Shown: positions 28,559 to 38,506 of the stretch, piece by piece
How positions within the stretch are numbered: position 1 is the first letter of the stretch
How the letters are laid out: each line of letters starts with the position of its first letter
From: Synechococcus sp. PCC 6312
GTDB taxonomy: Bacteria > Cyanobacteriota > Cyanobacteriia > Thermosynechococcales > Thermosynechococcaceae
NCBI RefSeq assembly: GCF_000316685.1
Contig: NC_019680.1
Location: 2,357,501-2,421,500 of the forward strand
Length of the DNA: 64,000 nt
Direction of reading: 5' to 3'
The notes under the pieces: generated by a model
Told to the model about the DNA's origin: nothing
The model's input: the letters and a program-made list of their open reading frames with translations, nothing else
The model's database searches: none
Program-made: the position numbers and the translations under genes

Positions 28559-29290
28559 TTAGGCTCCCTCGTAATTGACAATCCGGGCAAAACTACTGGC
28601 CTGGAGACTGGCTCCCCCCACCAATGCGCCATTGATTTCCGGTTGGGCCATAATTTGATCGATGTTTTGGGGATTGACGGAGCCACCGTATTGGATTGTG
28701 ACTTCGGGATTCTTTAACTGACTACGAATCATGCCAATGACCCGATTAGCCTCGGTATCAGCGCAGGTATCCCCTGTCCCAATGGCCCAGATTGGTTCAT
28801 AGGCAATGACGAGGTTGGTTGGATCAATGCCCTGGAGGCCAATTTCAAGCTGGCTCATAATATGGGTTTCGGTTTCGCCCGCATCCCGTTGAGCTTTACT
28901 TTCGCCCACACAAAGAATTGGGGTTAAGCCATGGGCCTGGGCGGCTTTCAGGCGTTGATTGACGGTGGTATCGGTTTCACCAAAATATTGCCGCCGTTCG
29001 CTGTGGCCAATCACGACATAACGCACCCCCATTTCCGTCAGCATCGGGGCCGAGATTTCACCTGTAAACGCACCTTGGTCTTGCCAGTGGACATTTTGCG
29101 CCCCTAGCTGCACCCGGCTGCCATGAAGATTCTTGGATAAACAGAGCAAATCGGTAAACGGGACACAGAGGACGACTTGACGGGTTTCGGGGGTGATATC
29201 TAAGGAAGGTAAAAATTCATGTAAAAACTCGACCGCCTCGGCCTGGGTTTTATACATTTTCCAATTACCAGCAATAATAGTCCTAGGCAC
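28559..29290 (-). CDS. tpiA: Triosephosphate isomerase
   Basis: Interconverts dihydroxyacetone phosphate and glyceraldehyde 3-phosphate in glycolysis and the Calvin cycle. The Lys in NWKMYK, His in VIGHSERRQ and catalytic Glu in [11 protein letters not shown] are all present, with the phosphate-binding YGGSVNPQN and GALVGGASL loops. The length of 243 is normal. It is transcribed alone; 66 bases separate it from the downstream 28190 gene. Confidence 0.98.
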   Translation of the reverse strand: MPRTIIAGNWKMYKTQAEAVEFLHEFLPSLDITPETRQVVLCVPFTDLLCLSKNLHGSRVQLGAQNVHWQDQGAFTGEISAPMLTEMGVRYVVIGHSERRQYFGETDTTVNQRLKAAQAHGLTPILCVGESKAQRDAGETETHIMSQLEIGLQGIDPTNLVIAYEPIWAIGTGDTCADTEANRVIGMIRSQLKNPEVTIQYGGSVNPQNIDQIMAQPEINGALVGGASLQASSFARIVNYEGA

Positions 29291-29462
29291 TGACGTTTAC
29301 TATCCTGAAAAATAACGTTTGCAATGATTCCCGCAACACGAAATCAAGGCTTGAGAGACCTGATGGGGTTGGTTTTCGGGATTTGTGTAGAATTAGTTTA
29401 CGCTGCCATGGCTTTCTTTCCCTAATAATTTTTCAAGCTTTATCCATTTCTACCTCCCCCCT

Positions 29463-30134
29463 ATGCATCCCGAACTTGAATCTGTTCCGCTCCAGTCTCT
29501 GCCAGGCCAACCGAGTCTTGCCCCACTGATCATGACACCTCCCCGCCAGGCCAGGGTCGAGCGCAAAACGGGGGAAACGGATGTCTTGGTCAATCTGAAT
29601 TTAGATGGCAGCGGCGGGGCGGACAACCATACAGGGATTCCATTTTTAGACCATATGTTGGATCAAATTGCCTCCCATGGCCTGGTGGATGTGCAAGTTC
29701 AGGCGACCGGGGATTTACACATTGACGACCACCACACCAATGAAGATGTTGGGATTACCCTGGGAATGGCGTTGGATCGGGCGTTGGGAGATCGGCGGGG
29801 AATTCAGCGATTTGGCCACTTTGTTGCCCCCTTAGATGAAGCCTTAGTTGAGGTGGTCATGGACTTTTCCGGGCGGCCCCATTTGACCTATGGCCTGGAG
29901 ATTCCAACTCAGCGGGTGGGGACTTACGATACTCAACTGGTACGAGAATTTTTCGTGGCGGTTGTCACCCAGGCCCGGCTCACGCTCCATATCCGTCAAT
30001 TAGATGGGATTAACTCTCACCACATTATTGAAGCCACATTCAAAGCCTTTGCCCGCGCCTTACGCATGGCTGTTGCTCCCGACCCGCGTCGCTTACAGAC
30101 CATTCCCAGTTCTAAAGGGATTATTCAAGCTTAG
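29463..30134 (+). CDS. hisB: Imidazoleglycerol-phosphate dehydratase
   Basis: Sixth step of histidine synthesis. The metal-binding His clusters [20 protein letters not shown] and [12 protein letters not shown], the [11 protein letters not shown] block and the C-terminal [19 protein letters not shown] are canonical for the monofunctional enzyme. From 29463 the protein is 223 residues with a 30-residue N-terminal extension. An ATG at 29532 (MTPPRQARV) would give the usual 200 residues, so the start is uncertain. It is divergent from tpiA. Confidence 0.96.
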   Translation: MHPELESVPLQSLPGQPSLAPLIMTPPRQARVERKTGETDVLVNLNLDGSGGADNHTGIPFLDHMLDQIASHGLVDVQVQATGDLHIDDHHTNEDVGITLGMALDRALGDRRGIQRFGHFVAPLDEALVEVVMDFSGRPHLTYGLEIPTQRVGTYDTQLVREFFVAVVTQARLTLHIRQLDGINSHHIIEATFKAFARALRMAVAPDPRRLQTIPSSKGIIQA

Positions 30135-30226
30135 GTGAGGTTGGGCAGGAAACCCAAAAGGGAATCCCCAAGACTCAGGGCCTGTGATATTCTAGAAGTC
30201 CCAATGGTAAAGAGCCATTTTCCAAT

Positions 30227-30298
30227 GCGGGTGTAATTCAGTGGTAGAATGCAAGCTTCCCAAGCTTGACGTCGTGGGTTCGAGTCCCATCGCCCGCT
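30227..30298 (+). tRNA. tRNA-Gly (CCC)
   Basis: The acceptor arm GCGGGTG pairs with CGCCCGC; the D-arm contains TTCAGTGGTAGAA, the anticodon arm CAAGC-TTCCCAA-GCTTG gives anticodon CCC, and the T-arm is GGGTTCGAGTCCC. CCA is not encoded. A run of T follows the 3' end. Confidence 0.92.
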
Positions 30299-30411
30299 TT
30301 TTGCGTTTATTTTTCTGAAACTTGAACTCTGCTTAAACCTAAGTTTTGCAAGTAAAATTACACCGGTCTCAAAAAGTGGGGACAATGGTAGGGAAGGGAG
30401 TAGGAAAGATT

Positions 30412-31431
30412 ATGACTACTGCGGTTCGGGTTGAACATTTGAAAAAATCCTATGGGGCTGTCCAGGCCTGTCGGGATGTCACCTTTACGATTGAACCTGG
30501 GGAAATTTTCGGACTTTTGGGGCCCAATGGGGCGGGTAAAACAACGACATTACGCTGCTTATCCACGCTGACCCAGGCCGATGCCGGGATTTTAGAAATC
30601 GCGGGGACAGATGTGGGGCAATTTCCCAAATTAGTCCGGCAAAAACTCGGCTATGTGGCCCAAGAAGTTGCCTTGGATAAGGTCTTAACGGGGCGGGAAC
30701 TCCTACAACTCCAGGCCGCGATTTATCATTTACCGTCTGCTCAAATTGCCTCACGAATTAACAAAATTGTTGATGTCCTTGGCCTGGGGGAATGGATTGA
30801 CCGCAAATGTGGCACCTATTCCGGCGGGATTCGGAAACGTTTAGACCTCGCCGCGGGCCTGTTGCATCAACCCCAAGTTTTGATTTTGGATGAGCCGACT
30901 GTGGGCCTGGATATTGAAAGCCGGGTGGTAATTTGGGACTTTTTACGACAACTCCGCCAAGGTGGAATCACTGTTTTATTGACAAGTCATTACCTGGAAG
31001 AAGTAGATTTACTAGCGGATCGAGTTGCAATTATTGATCAAGGCCAGGTCATTGCCTCGGATACACCTCAGGCCCTGAAGGATCAAGTGGGTGGGGAACG
31101 GATTACGTTACGGATTCGGGAATTTACCTCAGACCAAGAAGCCAATCAGGCCAAGGAACTCATTCAAGGCATAGACTTTGTGCAAACTGTCATTATCAAT
31201 GCAGCCCAAGGTAACTCCCTGAATTTGGTCATTCAATCCAATCCCAATGCTCTGAGTGCGATTCAAACGACTCTCGCCCAGGCCAACTTGCCGATTTTTG
31301 GGATTGCCCAGGCCCGCCCTAGTTTGGATGATGTGTATTTGGCTGCTACGGGTAAAACCCTCATGGATGCTGAATTAGCGGCCGTCGGGAAACGGGATGA
31401 GAAAAAAGAGCGAAAACAGAATATGCGCTGA
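30412..31431 (+). CDS. ABC-2 type transporter ATP-binding protein
   Basis: A 339-residue ATPase of the DrrA/CcmA type, with Walker A GPNGAGKTTT, Q-loop region, signature YSGGIRKRLDLA, Walker B LILDEPTVGLD and the switch His in LTSHYLEE. About 90 extra C-terminal residues form the domain usual in this subgroup. Such ATPases energise drug, lipid or polysaccharide export together with an ABC-2 permease, but none is next to it: recJ follows. The ATG at 30412, preceded by AGGAAAGATT, starts at the domain; upstream in-frame ATGs at 30346 and 30385 add up to 22 residues. Confidence 0.88.
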   Translation: MTTAVRVEHLKKSYGAVQACRDVTFTIEPGEIFGLLGPNGAGKTTTLRCLSTLTQADAGILEIAGTDVGQFPKLVRQKLGYVAQEVALDKVLTGRELLQLQAAIYHLPSAQIASRINKIVDVLGLGEWIDRKCGTYSGGIRKRLDLAAGLLHQPQVLILDEPTVGLDIESRVVIWDFLRQLRQGGITVLLTSHYLEEVDLLADRVAIIDQGQVIASDTPQALKDQVGGERITLRIREFTSDQEANQAKELIQGIDFVQTVIINAAQGNSLNLVIQSNPNALSAIQTTLAQANLPIFGIAQARPSLDDVYLAATGKTLMDAELAAVGKRDEKKERKQNMR

Positions 31432-31545
31432 AATCCCCAGGCCTGGGATTCAAGAGATTTTTTCCTTTGCCGTGATGAAGAATACGGTCGTTTTTGAGAT
31501 TTGCTCTGATACTGGATCTGATAAGAGTTTTTTGATTCCAATTTC

Positions 31546-33897
31546 ATGGCCAGTCTTCCCAATCAACGTTGGCAAATTCACCCCCCGGCCTCGCAGGCTC
31601 AGGCGATTGCCCAGGCCCATGATCTCAGTCCGATTGTGGCTCAACTCCTGATTAATCGCGGCCTAACCAACACTGAAGCCATTCAAGGGTTTCTCAATCC
31701 CCAATCTCTCCATTTGCCTGCTCCCAATACCGCCTTTGCCGACTTGGATATTGCCGTAGAACTGTTGCGCCAAGTGATTATGAAGGGGGAGAAAATTGCC
31801 ATTTGCGGAGATTATGATGCCGATGGGATGACCAGTACAGCCCTACTGTTGCGAGCTTTACGGGCCGTGGGGGCCACTGTGGATTATGAAATTCCCAGTC
31901 GGATGCAGGAGGGCTATGGCATTAATCACCGGATTGTGGAGGACTGTCATCGGCGCGGGGTCAAGGTGATTCTGACCGTGGATAACGGGATTGCCGCCCC
32001 TGGCCCAATTGCCCTGGCCCGCCAACTGGGATTAATTGTCATCATCACGGATCATCATGATTTACCGCCAGAACTGCCCCCAGCCCAGGCCATCCTCAAT
32101 CCCAAACTCTTACCAACCGAATCTCCCTATGCGGTTTTAGCCGGAGTTGGGGTGGCCTATATCTTAGGGATCAGTGTCGCCCAGGCCTTTGGCCAAATGA
32201 AGGATTTAGTCCGGCCACTGTTGGAGCTTTGTACCCTGGGAACGATTGCGGATTTGGCCAGTCTGACGGGAGTGAATCGCCGCTGGGTGCAACGGGGCCT
32301 GGTCACGATTCCTCAATCCACCTTAGTTGGAATTCAAGCCTTAATGACGGTGGCAAAATGTCGGCCCGAAGATAATGCGGCCCTAAAACCAACCGCCGTG
32401 GGATTTCGTTTGGGGCCACGGATTAATGCCATTGGCCGGATTGGGGATCCCCAGGTGGTGATTGATTTATTGACCACAGAGGAGCCGCTCCAGGCCCAGG
32501 CCCTGGCCGAAATTTGTGAGGAAACCAATCGCCGCCGCCAAGAATTAACCGAAAGCATTACCGCCGAAGCCATTGCTCAAGTTGAAGCGGCCCAATTGGA
32601 TTTACTGGCAAAGCGGGTATTAGTCCTCGTCAAAGTGGGTTGGCATCATGGGGTGATTGGGATTGTTGCCTCTCGGTTGGTGGAGCGGTATGGTGTGCCC
32701 GTGTTCATTGCCACCGAAGAAGGTGAGACTCACCTGCGCGGCTCGGCCCGCGGGATTCCGGAATTTGATGTCTTTGCCGCGTTGCAATATTCCGGGGACT
32801 TACTGGAAAAATTTGGCGGACATCGGGCGGCGGGGGGCTTTAGTCTGGAAAAAGTGAAACTCTCGGACTGGCGGAAAAGGCTCGCCGAATTTGCTAATCA
32901 ATGCCTGCAACCGGAACATCTCAAGCCCTTGATTGCCCTCGATGCCGAGATTCCCCTGAGTGAGATTACCCTTGACCTTTGGCAGCAACTCCAGGCCCTG
33001 CAACCCTGTGGACTAGGCAACCCAGAACCCCTCTTTTGTAGCCGGAATGTCCAAGTCCAAGAGCAACGCCTCTTTGGCCCCAATCAAACCCATCTGATGC
33101 TGACCCTGACCCAACCCGCACCCCAAACGGGAGAATTGATCTCTCAAAAAGCCAAGGCCTGGAACTGGAGTAGTTATTACCCCCTCCCCGCTGAGGTTGA
33201 TGTGGCTTACACCCTGGAAGAAAATACCTGGCAAGGCAACACCACCCTAGAACTCCGTTTAGTCGGCGTACAATCTGCGGCTTCTCCCCTAGCCAAAGGA
33301 AAACCGAAAACTGCCAATCGGACTAGCCTTGGAGTCAATCCCTCGGCCAATCACCCCAATTTAATCGTCCAATGCCCTGAACCGCCGACCTATCCCCGCC
33401 CCGCCGCTTGGCTAGAGTTAGAGGATCTGCTGAGGCTCCTGGCGACCCTGAATGGCCGAGTCCTTCTCTATGGGGATCAATGCCCCTACATTTCCACCCA
33501 ATCTACGCCCGCCCACATTGACTACGACCGCCCCCACCAGGCCTGTGACACCTTTTTGCTTTGGAACCTACCCCCCTCGCTGACCCATTTACGTTGGTTA
33601 CTCGCTAAGGGCCAACCCCAACAAGTCTATGTCCGCAACCAGGCCCCGAGCCTCCCCACCGCCACAGAGTTAAAAATGAAACTTAGTATCGCCCTCAGTC
33701 AATTAGATGGAAATACGGTCAATCTCCTGGCCTGGGGCCAAACCCACTGGGTCGCACCGTCAACGATTGTGGCCGCTTTACGGGAATTGGGCCATGACTG
33801 TGAAGGCTATCGGGCCACCCTGGGCCTGGAACAAGAACTGAATCGGCTTTCCCGTTGGTATGCTTATACCCCCGCAGAACTAGCCCAACTCAGCTAA
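31546..33897 (+). CDS. recJ: Single-stranded-DNA exonuclease RecJ
   Basis: A 5'-3' exonuclease of recombination and mismatch repair. The DHH-family motifs are CGDYDADGMTS (about residues 87-97), VDNGIAAP, the name-giving DHHD (about 168-171), and the DHHA1-domain GGHRAAGGF near 425. At 783 residues it is about 200 longer than the E. coli protein; the extra C-terminal region (beyond about residue 560) is a cyanobacterial extension of unknown role. A 114-base spacer separates it from the ABC ATPase gene. Confidence 0.96.
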   Translation: MASLPNQRWQIHPPASQAQAIAQAHDLSPIVAQLLINRGLTNTEAIQGFLNPQSLHLPAPNTAFADLDIAVELLRQVIMKGEKIAICGDYDADGMTSTALLLRALRAVGATVDYEIPSRMQEGYGINHRIVEDCHRRGVKVILTVDNGIAAPGPIALARQLGLIVIITDHHDLPPELPPAQAILNPKLLPTESPYAVLAGVGVAYILGISVAQAFGQMKDLVRPLLELCTLGTIADLASLTGVNRRWVQRGLVTIPQSTLVGIQALMTVAKCRPEDNAALKPTAVGFRLGPRINAIGRIGDPQVVIDLLTTEEPLQAQALAEICEETNRRRQELTESITAEAIAQVEAAQLDLLAKRVLVLVKVGWHHGVIGIVASRLVERYGVPVFIATEEGETHLRGSARGIPEFDVFAALQYSGDLLEKFGGHRAAGGFSLEKVKLSDWRKRLAEFANQCLQPEHLKPLIALDAEIPLSEITLDLWQQLQALQPCGLGNPEPLFCSRNVQVQEQRLFGPNQTHLMLTLTQPAPQTGELISQKAKAWNWSSYYPLPAEVDVAYTLEENTWQGNTTLELRLVGVQSAASPLAKGKPKTANRTSLGVNPSANHPNLIVQCPEPPTYPRPAAWLELEDLLRLLATLNGRVLLYGDQCPYISTQSTPAHIDYDRPHQACDTFLLWNLPPSLTHLRWLLAKGQPQQVYVRNQAPSLPTATELKMKLSIALSQLDGNTVNLLAWGQTHWVAPSTIVAALRELGHDCEGYRATLGLEQELNRLSRWYAYTPAELAQLS

Positions 33898-33917
33898 TCA
33901 CAGGAACAAATTACTGA

Positions 33918-34556
33918 CTAAAAAGATTGCGGCACAAAATTAGCAGGTATATCCAAGGAAAAAACTTCATCTTGAATCCGGGCCACATAAATCCCTTCTT
34001 GTAAAATCCGCTCCCGTAACTCTGGCCCCATATCCACCGCTGCCAAAATCCCATAGAGTTGCTTGCCTTGATGTTCTGGAAAAAACTGACGAAAACGGCT
34101 GAGGAGATTTTTTAACTGGGTCAGGGCCTCTTCTCGGGCATGGCTTTTAACTTCGACGACATACACGGCATTCACGTCCCCATTGCTATAGGCGAGAACA
34201 TCAATTTCAATATGCTGTCCCCCTTTGCTGACCCGAACACTGGGGCTAATCACCTCCAGGCCAAATTGGTCTCGTAAAATCCGCTCCATTGAGGGTAAAG
34301 CTAAACCTTCTGTAAAACTGCCAAACTTAGCCCCCAGTCCCCCAATTTGTTTGCCGAGTTCTCGCAACTGTTGACCGGTTTCTTTCAGCTGTTGACCGGT
34401 TTCTCTCAGATGGCGGTCGGTTTCTCTCAGATGGCGGTCGGTTTCTTTTAACTGGCGATCGGTCTCTTGTTGGGATTGCTTTAATTCTTGTTGAGACTCA
34501 GCTAGGTCTAGGAGAATTTGCCAAATATCTTCAGCAGCAGTGGAGGTTGTTGTCAT
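33918..34556 (-). CDS. DUF3782-like coiled-coil protein with PD-(D/E)XK nuclease-like core
   Basis: A 212-residue protein in two parts. Residues 15-65 are a coiled coil of near-perfect heptads (ETDRHLR, ETGQQLK and similar; see the repeat at 34368-34468). The rest has IDVLAYSNGDVNAVYVVEVKSHA, the D...EVK arrangement of PD-(D/E)XK nucleases. Cyanobacterial relatives with this architecture are common and uncharacterised; they often vary in repeat number. It is convergent with recJ, whose stop lies 20 bases away. Nuclease activity is not demonstrated by the sequence alone. Confidence 0.75.
   Translation of the reverse strand: MTTTSTAAEDIWQILLDLAESQQELKQSQQETDRQLKETDRHLRETDRHLRETGQQLKETGQQLRELGKQIGGLGAKFGSFTEGLALPSMERILRDQFGLEVISPSVRVSKGGQHIEIDVLAYSNGDVNAVYVVEVKSHAREEALTQLKNLLSRFRQFFPEHQGKQLYGILAAVDMGPELRERILQEGIYVARIQDEVFSLDIPANFVPQSF
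34368..34468 (-). repeat. Tandem 21-bp repeats encoding heptads
   Basis: Five consecutive units of 21 bases encode seven-residue heptads of the coiled coil. Two neighbouring units are near identical (core GTTGACCGGTTTCTTTCAGC) and the next two are another near-identical pair (core TGGCGGTCGGTTTCTCTCAG). Unit-wise gain or loss would change coiled-coil length without shifting the frame. Confidence 0.8.
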
Positions 34557-34772
34557 TGGAGTTTGGCCTGGACAGGATACAGCTTGATCCTAAACCAAGA
34601 ACCCCAGCACAATTCAGGCTGTCTTCTCAATTCATCGTTCAAAGAATGAATAGGTCGAATTGCCAGACGGATTTGATCAGACAATCTCGGAAGCATCTCC
34701 AGCCTACATCTCGTCAAAATAGGTCATGTTATATTCCTAAGGCTAGATCCATTCCTCAACCTGTGAAAATCA

Positions 34773-34979
34773 ATGACTGCTGCTGAACTTGCTGCCTATA
34801 TGGAAGCCACCGATAAAATTGCCCAGCCCTGGTTACTAGCCCAGTTGCGCCTGACCAAACTTCAAGAGCAACGCAGCGAACTATCCCCGGAAGTCTATGC
34901 CCAGGCCCTGGCAGATATTCATGGGGATTTGATGCGCTTAGGGGAGTGGTGGCATGAACAGGAAGAGGATGTTTTTTAG
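34773..34979 (+). CDS. Small hypothetical protein, 68 aa
   Basis: A 68-residue soluble acidic helical protein ending in two Trp and an acidic tail (WWHEQEEDVF). There is no recognisable domain. It is convergent with sufB, whose stop codon lies only 15 bases away. In the preceding 216-base spacer (34557-34772) I see no gene. Gene status rests on its codon use and compact position. Confidence 0.5.
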   Translation: MTAAELAAYMEATDKIAQPWLLAQLRLTKLQEQRSELSPEVYAQALADIHGDLMRLGEWWHEQEEDVF

Positions 34980-34993
34980 GGTCTTAGCCAGAA

Positions 34994-36430
34994 TTAACCA
35001 ACGCTGCCTTCTAGTTTCAAACTCAATAGCCGATCAGCTTCCACTGCAAATTCCATCGGTAACTGGTTAAAAACATCCCGACAAAATCCACTAATCATCA
35101 TCGAAACCGCATCCTCGGCGGAAATACCTCGCTGGGCAAAGTAAAATAACTGGTCTTCGCCAATTTTGGAGGTGGAGGCTTCATGTTCGACTTGGGCCGT
35201 GTGATTTTGAACTTGAATATAGGGAAAGGTGTTAGCCCCGGCCTGGTCACCAATCAACATTGAGTCGCATTGGGAATAATTACGGGCTCCAATCGCCTTT
35301 GGCCCCATCTTCACCAGGCCCCGGTAACTATTTTGGGAACGCCCTGCCGAAATCCCCTTAGAAATAATTGTGCTGCGGGTGTTTTTGCCCACATGAATCA
35401 TCTTGGTACCGGTATCCGCTTGCTGACAGTTATTGGTCAGGGCAACTGAGTAAAATTCACCAACCGAATGATCACCAATCAAGACACAACTGGGATATTT
35501 CCAGGTAATCGCTGAGCCGGTTTCCACTTGTGTCCAAGAGATTTTCGAGTTTTTGCCCTGACATAAACCCCGCTTGGTGACAAAGTTATAGATTCCCCCC
35601 TTGCCATTGACATCCCCGGCATACCAGTTTTGCACCGTAGAATATTTAATTTCCGCATTGTCAAGGGCCACCAATTCTACCACTGCGGCATGGAGTTGAT
35701 TTGTGTCAAACATCGGCGCGGTACAGCCTTCTAAATAGGTAACAGAAGCTCCCGACTCAGCAATAATTAAAGTCCGCTCAAACTGCCCAGAATCTCCGTT
35801 GTTAATCCGAAAATAGGTGGACAAGTCCATGGGGCATTTGGTGTCTTTGGGGATATAAACAAAGGAGCCATCACTGAACACGGCTGAATTGAGCGCGGCA
35901 AAAAAGTTATCACCCACGGGAACGACACTACCAAGATATTTCTCGACTAATTCTGGGTAGTCATGGACGGCTTCGGAAATGGAGCAAAAAATTACCCCAT
36001 GCTTGGCTAAGTCTTTCCGAAAGGTGGTCGCAACAGACACACTATCAAAGACTGCATCTACGGCAACATTGCTCAAGCGTTTCTGTTCCGAGAGGGGAAT
36101 CCCTAACTTTTCAAAGGTCTCCAAGAGTACCGGATCTACCTCTTCCAGGCTATTCAACTTGGCTGCTTGCTTGGGAGCCGAATAGTAAATAATGTCTTGG
36201 TAGTTAATCGGCGGGTAATGAACATGGGGCCAAGTGGGTTCGGTCATTTGTAACCATTGCCGATAGGCCTTGAGACGAAACGCCAACATAAATTCTGGTT
36301 CATTCTTTTTGGTAGAAATGAGGCGGATCACATCTTCATCCAGGCCCCGTGGAATGGTTTCCGACTCAATCTCGGTGACAAAACCATACTTATAGGGTTG
36401 ATTAACAAGGGACTGAACCGTAGCAGACAT
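34994..36430 (-). CDS. sufB: Fe-S cluster assembly scaffold protein SufB
   Basis: Core subunit of the SUF iron-sulfur assembly complex. The 478-residue protein has the SufB beta-helix blocks [30 protein letters not shown], and [10 protein letters not shown] with the conserved Cys, and the C-terminal [19 protein letters not shown]. In cyanobacteria sufB normally heads sufBCDS. Here sufC, sufD and sufS do not follow: the next gene downstream is an unrelated small gene on the opposite strand. Upstream and divergent is sufR, with SufR boxes between them. Confidence 0.97.
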   Translation of the reverse strand: MSATVQSLVNQPYKYGFVTEIESETIPRGLDEDVIRLISTKKNEPEFMLAFRLKAYRQWLQMTEPTWPHVHYPPINYQDIIYYSAPKQAAKLNSLEEVDPVLLETFEKLGIPLSEQKRLSNVAVDAVFDSVSVATTFRKDLAKHGVIFCSISEAVHDYPELVEKYLGSVVPVGDNFFAALNSAVFSDGSFVYIPKDTKCPMDLSTYFRINNGDSGQFERTLIIAESGASVTYLEGCTAPMFDTNQLHAAVVELVALDNAEIKYSTVQNWYAGDVNGKGGIYNFVTKRGLCQGKNSKISWTQVETGSAITWKYPSCVLIGDHSVGEFYSVALTNNCQQADTGTKMIHVGKNTRSTIISKGISAGRSQNSYRGLVKMGPKAIGARNYSQCDSMLIGDQAGANTFPYIQVQNHTAQVEHEASTSKIGEDQLFYFAQRGISAEDAVSMMISGFCRDVFNQLPMEFAVEADRLLSLKLEGSVG

Positions 36431-36505
36431 GCGAGTGTTCTCTTTGGGAATTCAAGCAGTGGACAAGTAACTAAGCCGGATCGGGAAAATGGTAGGATAA
36501 TTAAA

Positions 36506-36555
36506 CAACAAGAAAGTTTTCTTAATCCTATGCTAATTTAGCAACATCTTTGTTG
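36506..36555. promoter_or_regulatory. SufR-binding sites between sufB and sufR
   Basis: A perfect CAAC-N6-GTTG inverted repeat, the SufR operator described in cyanobacteria, lies at 36542-36555 (CAACATCTTTGTTG). A second, imperfect copy CAAC-N6-GTTT is at 36506-36519. Two sites of unequal quality in a sufR-sufB intergenic region match what is known from Synechocystis. They suggest repression of sufB and autorepression of sufR when SufR carries its iron-sulfur cluster. Confidence 0.8.
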
Positions 36556-36630
36556 TCAAAGTCAAGGTTGCCGTTGCCCTGTTCCCTGGTTGTCCTAGTG
36601 GTTTTACCCCTTCTAATTCTCTAACCTGCT

Positions 36631-37299
36631 GTGTCCATTACCCTCACGACTAAACAGGAAATCCTTGATTATCTCTTACATCAGGGCCAGGCCTCAGCCC
36701 AAGAGTTAGCCCAGGCCCTAGCTGTCAGTCCCCAGGCCATTCGCCGACACCTGAAGGATTTAGAAGAAGAACAGTTAATCCGCTATGAAGTGCAAGCCAA
36801 TGGTGTGGGTCGCCCCCATAATCATTATTCCCTGACGGATATTGGCCGTGACCGCCTCCGTACCCTGCCCAATACCACCCCTGGCCGCAATGAATTTGCC
36901 CTCGAGCTTTTGGATACCCTGACCGAAACCTTGGGGCAGTCCCAAATGGAAGAGATTCTTCATCAACAATGGAAACGCAAAGCCGCCATCTATCTCCAAC
37001 AACTAGGAGAGCAGCCCTTGATGGAGCGGTTAGCTGGCCTGGTCAAGCTGCGACAAAGCGAGGGGTATCGAGCCGAATTTTTTCCGGTGGATTCGGATCA
37101 TCAGCCGCCTAAAAAATTCGTCCTGACAGAGTATAACTGTGCCATTGCCAATGTGGCCAAAGCCTTTCCCTCTATCTGTGATCATGAATTGGAGATGTTT
37201 GCCGCGGCCTTGCCGGATTGTCAGGTGACGCGCACCCACTGGTTGGTTAATGGGGAACATCGCTGTGGCTATTTAATTGCTTGGGCGGGATTGGGGTAA
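36631..37299 (+). CDS. sufR: Fe-S-sensing transcriptional repressor SufR
   Basis: A 222-residue regulator with an N-terminal DeoR-like winged helix (EILDYLLHQGQASAQELAQA..VSPQAIRRHLKDL) and a C-terminal domain with conserved cluster-ligand Cys in EYNCAIANVA, SICDHE and PDCQV, ending in GEHRCGYLIAW. It binds an iron-sulfur cluster and represses suf genes. The start is a GTG at 36631. It is divergent from sufB with SufR boxes in the 200-base spacer. minD follows 51 bases downstream. Confidence 0.93.
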   Translation: MSITLTTKQEILDYLLHQGQASAQELAQALAVSPQAIRRHLKDLEEEQLIRYEVQANGVGRPHNHYSLTDIGRDRLRTLPNTTPGRNEFALELLDTLTETLGQSQMEEILHQQWKRKAAIYLQQLGEQPLMERLAGLVKLRQSEGYRAEFFPVDSDHQPPKKFVLTEYNCAIANVAKAFPSICDHELEMFAAALPDCQVTRTHWLVNGEHRCGYLIAWAGLG

Positions 37300-37350
37300 A
37301 CTGAATTAGCTAAATTTTTCCAATTGACTTAAGGATTCTGGCACAGGTTC

Positions 37351-38154
37351 ATGGGGCGCATTATTGTCATTACGTCGGGCAAAGGCGGGGTCGGCAAAAC
37401 CACAACCAGTGCAAATTTGGGCATGGCCCTCGCTCGACAGCAAAAATCTGTAGCCCTGATTGATGCTGACTTTGGTTTGCGGAATTTAGACCTGCTTCTG
37501 GGCCTGGAAAACCGGGTGGTTTATACCGCCATTGATGTCTTAAGCGGCCATTGTCGGTTGGATCAGGCTCTGGTGCGTGATAAGCGACAGAATCAACTTG
37601 TTCTTTTACCTGCTGCCCAAAGCCGCACTAAAGAAGCGATTACCGCCGAACAAATGCGCCAATTAGCTGGAGCCTTAACCAAAAAATTTGACTATGTGTT
37701 GATTGACTGCCCTGCCGGAATTGAAGGGGGGTTTCGCAATGCCATTGCCCCAGCCCAAGAAGCGATTATTGTCACAACTCCCGAAATTGCTGCGGTGCGT
37801 GATGCGGATCGGGTGATCGGCCTCCTAGAGGCTAACCGAATCCACAATACTCAACTGATTTTGAATCGGCTGCGGCCGGCGATGGTAAAAGCTAATGACA
37901 TGATGTCGGTGTCAGATGTGCAGGAAATTCTCTCGATTCCGCTCTTGGGAATTGTCCCAGAAGATGAAAAAGTGATTGTTTCTACAAACAAAGGTGAACC
38001 CCTCGTCTTGGCAGAATCCCTTTCCTTAGCCGGTCAGGCCTATGTGAATATTGCCCGGCGGATGGGGGGAGAAACCGTAGAATTTTTGGACCTACAGGGA
38101 GAAAGTGACGGGATGTTTGCCAGGCTGAAACGGCTACTCACCAGGAAGCTCTAG
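37351..38154 (+). CDS. minD: Septum-site-determining protein MinD
   Basis: Membrane-cycling ATPase that positions the division septum. It has the deviant Walker [16 protein letters not shown] near residues 10-24, the [10 protein letters not shown] switch and the C-terminal amphipathic membrane-targeting helix ([13 protein letters not shown]). The 267-residue length is normal. minE follows after two bases, but no minC lies upstream; sufR is there instead. Confidence 0.97.
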   Translation: MGRIIVITSGKGGVGKTTTSANLGMALARQQKSVALIDADFGLRNLDLLLGLENRVVYTAIDVLSGHCRLDQALVRDKRQNQLVLLPAAQSRTKEAITAEQMRQLAGALTKKFDYVLIDCPAGIEGGFRNAIAPAQEAIIVTTPEIAAVRDADRVIGLLEANRIHNTQLILNRLRPAMVKANDMMSVSDVQEILSIPLLGIVPEDEKVIVSTNKGEPLVLAESLSLAGQAYVNIARRMGGETVEFLDLQGESDGMFARLKRLLTRKL

Positions 38155-38156
38155 CC

Positions 38157-38471
38157 ATGATTACGGATCTCTTAGAACGGATTTTTCCCCGCCAGCAAAC
38201 CAGCCGTCAACAGGTCAAGCAACGCCTGAAACTGGTACTAGCCCACGACCGCTGTGATCTCAACCCCGAAATTCTCGAGCACCTTCGCCAAGACATTCTA
38301 GAAGTCGTTTCCCGCTATGTGGAACTGGATTTAGATGCCCTAGATTTTTCCCTAGAGTCGGATCAACGCACCACAGCTTTGATTGCCAACTTACCGATTC
38401 GGCGGGTCAAACTCCCAACACCTACTGAAGAGAGTCCCGTCCCGATGCAACCCGATGGCTTGGAGCTTTAA
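38157..38471 (+). CDS. minE: Cell division topological specificity factor MinE
   Basis: A 104-residue MinE with an N-terminal helix, the anti-MinD segment ([22 protein letters not shown]) and the C-terminal dimer domain ([13 protein letters not shown]). It stimulates MinD ATPase activity and sets the site of division. It directly follows minD in the same operon. The spacer to the next start (38507) is 35 bases. Confidence 0.94.
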   Translation: MITDLLERIFPRQQTSRQQVKQRLKLVLAHDRCDLNPEILEHLRQDILEVVSRYVELDLDALDFSLESDQRTTALIANLPIRRVKLPTPTEESPVPMQPDGLEL

Positions 38472-38506
38472 GGTATCCCTTGCCATCACAATTGGAGCAA
38501 ATCACG

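Noticed and set aside
34547-34786. 79-codon frame overlapping the divergent start of the 33918 gene
   Set aside because: It runs into the opposing gene's 5' end and overlaps the 34773 gene; the sequence is rich in Arg, Gln and Ser without structure, so it looks like noise.
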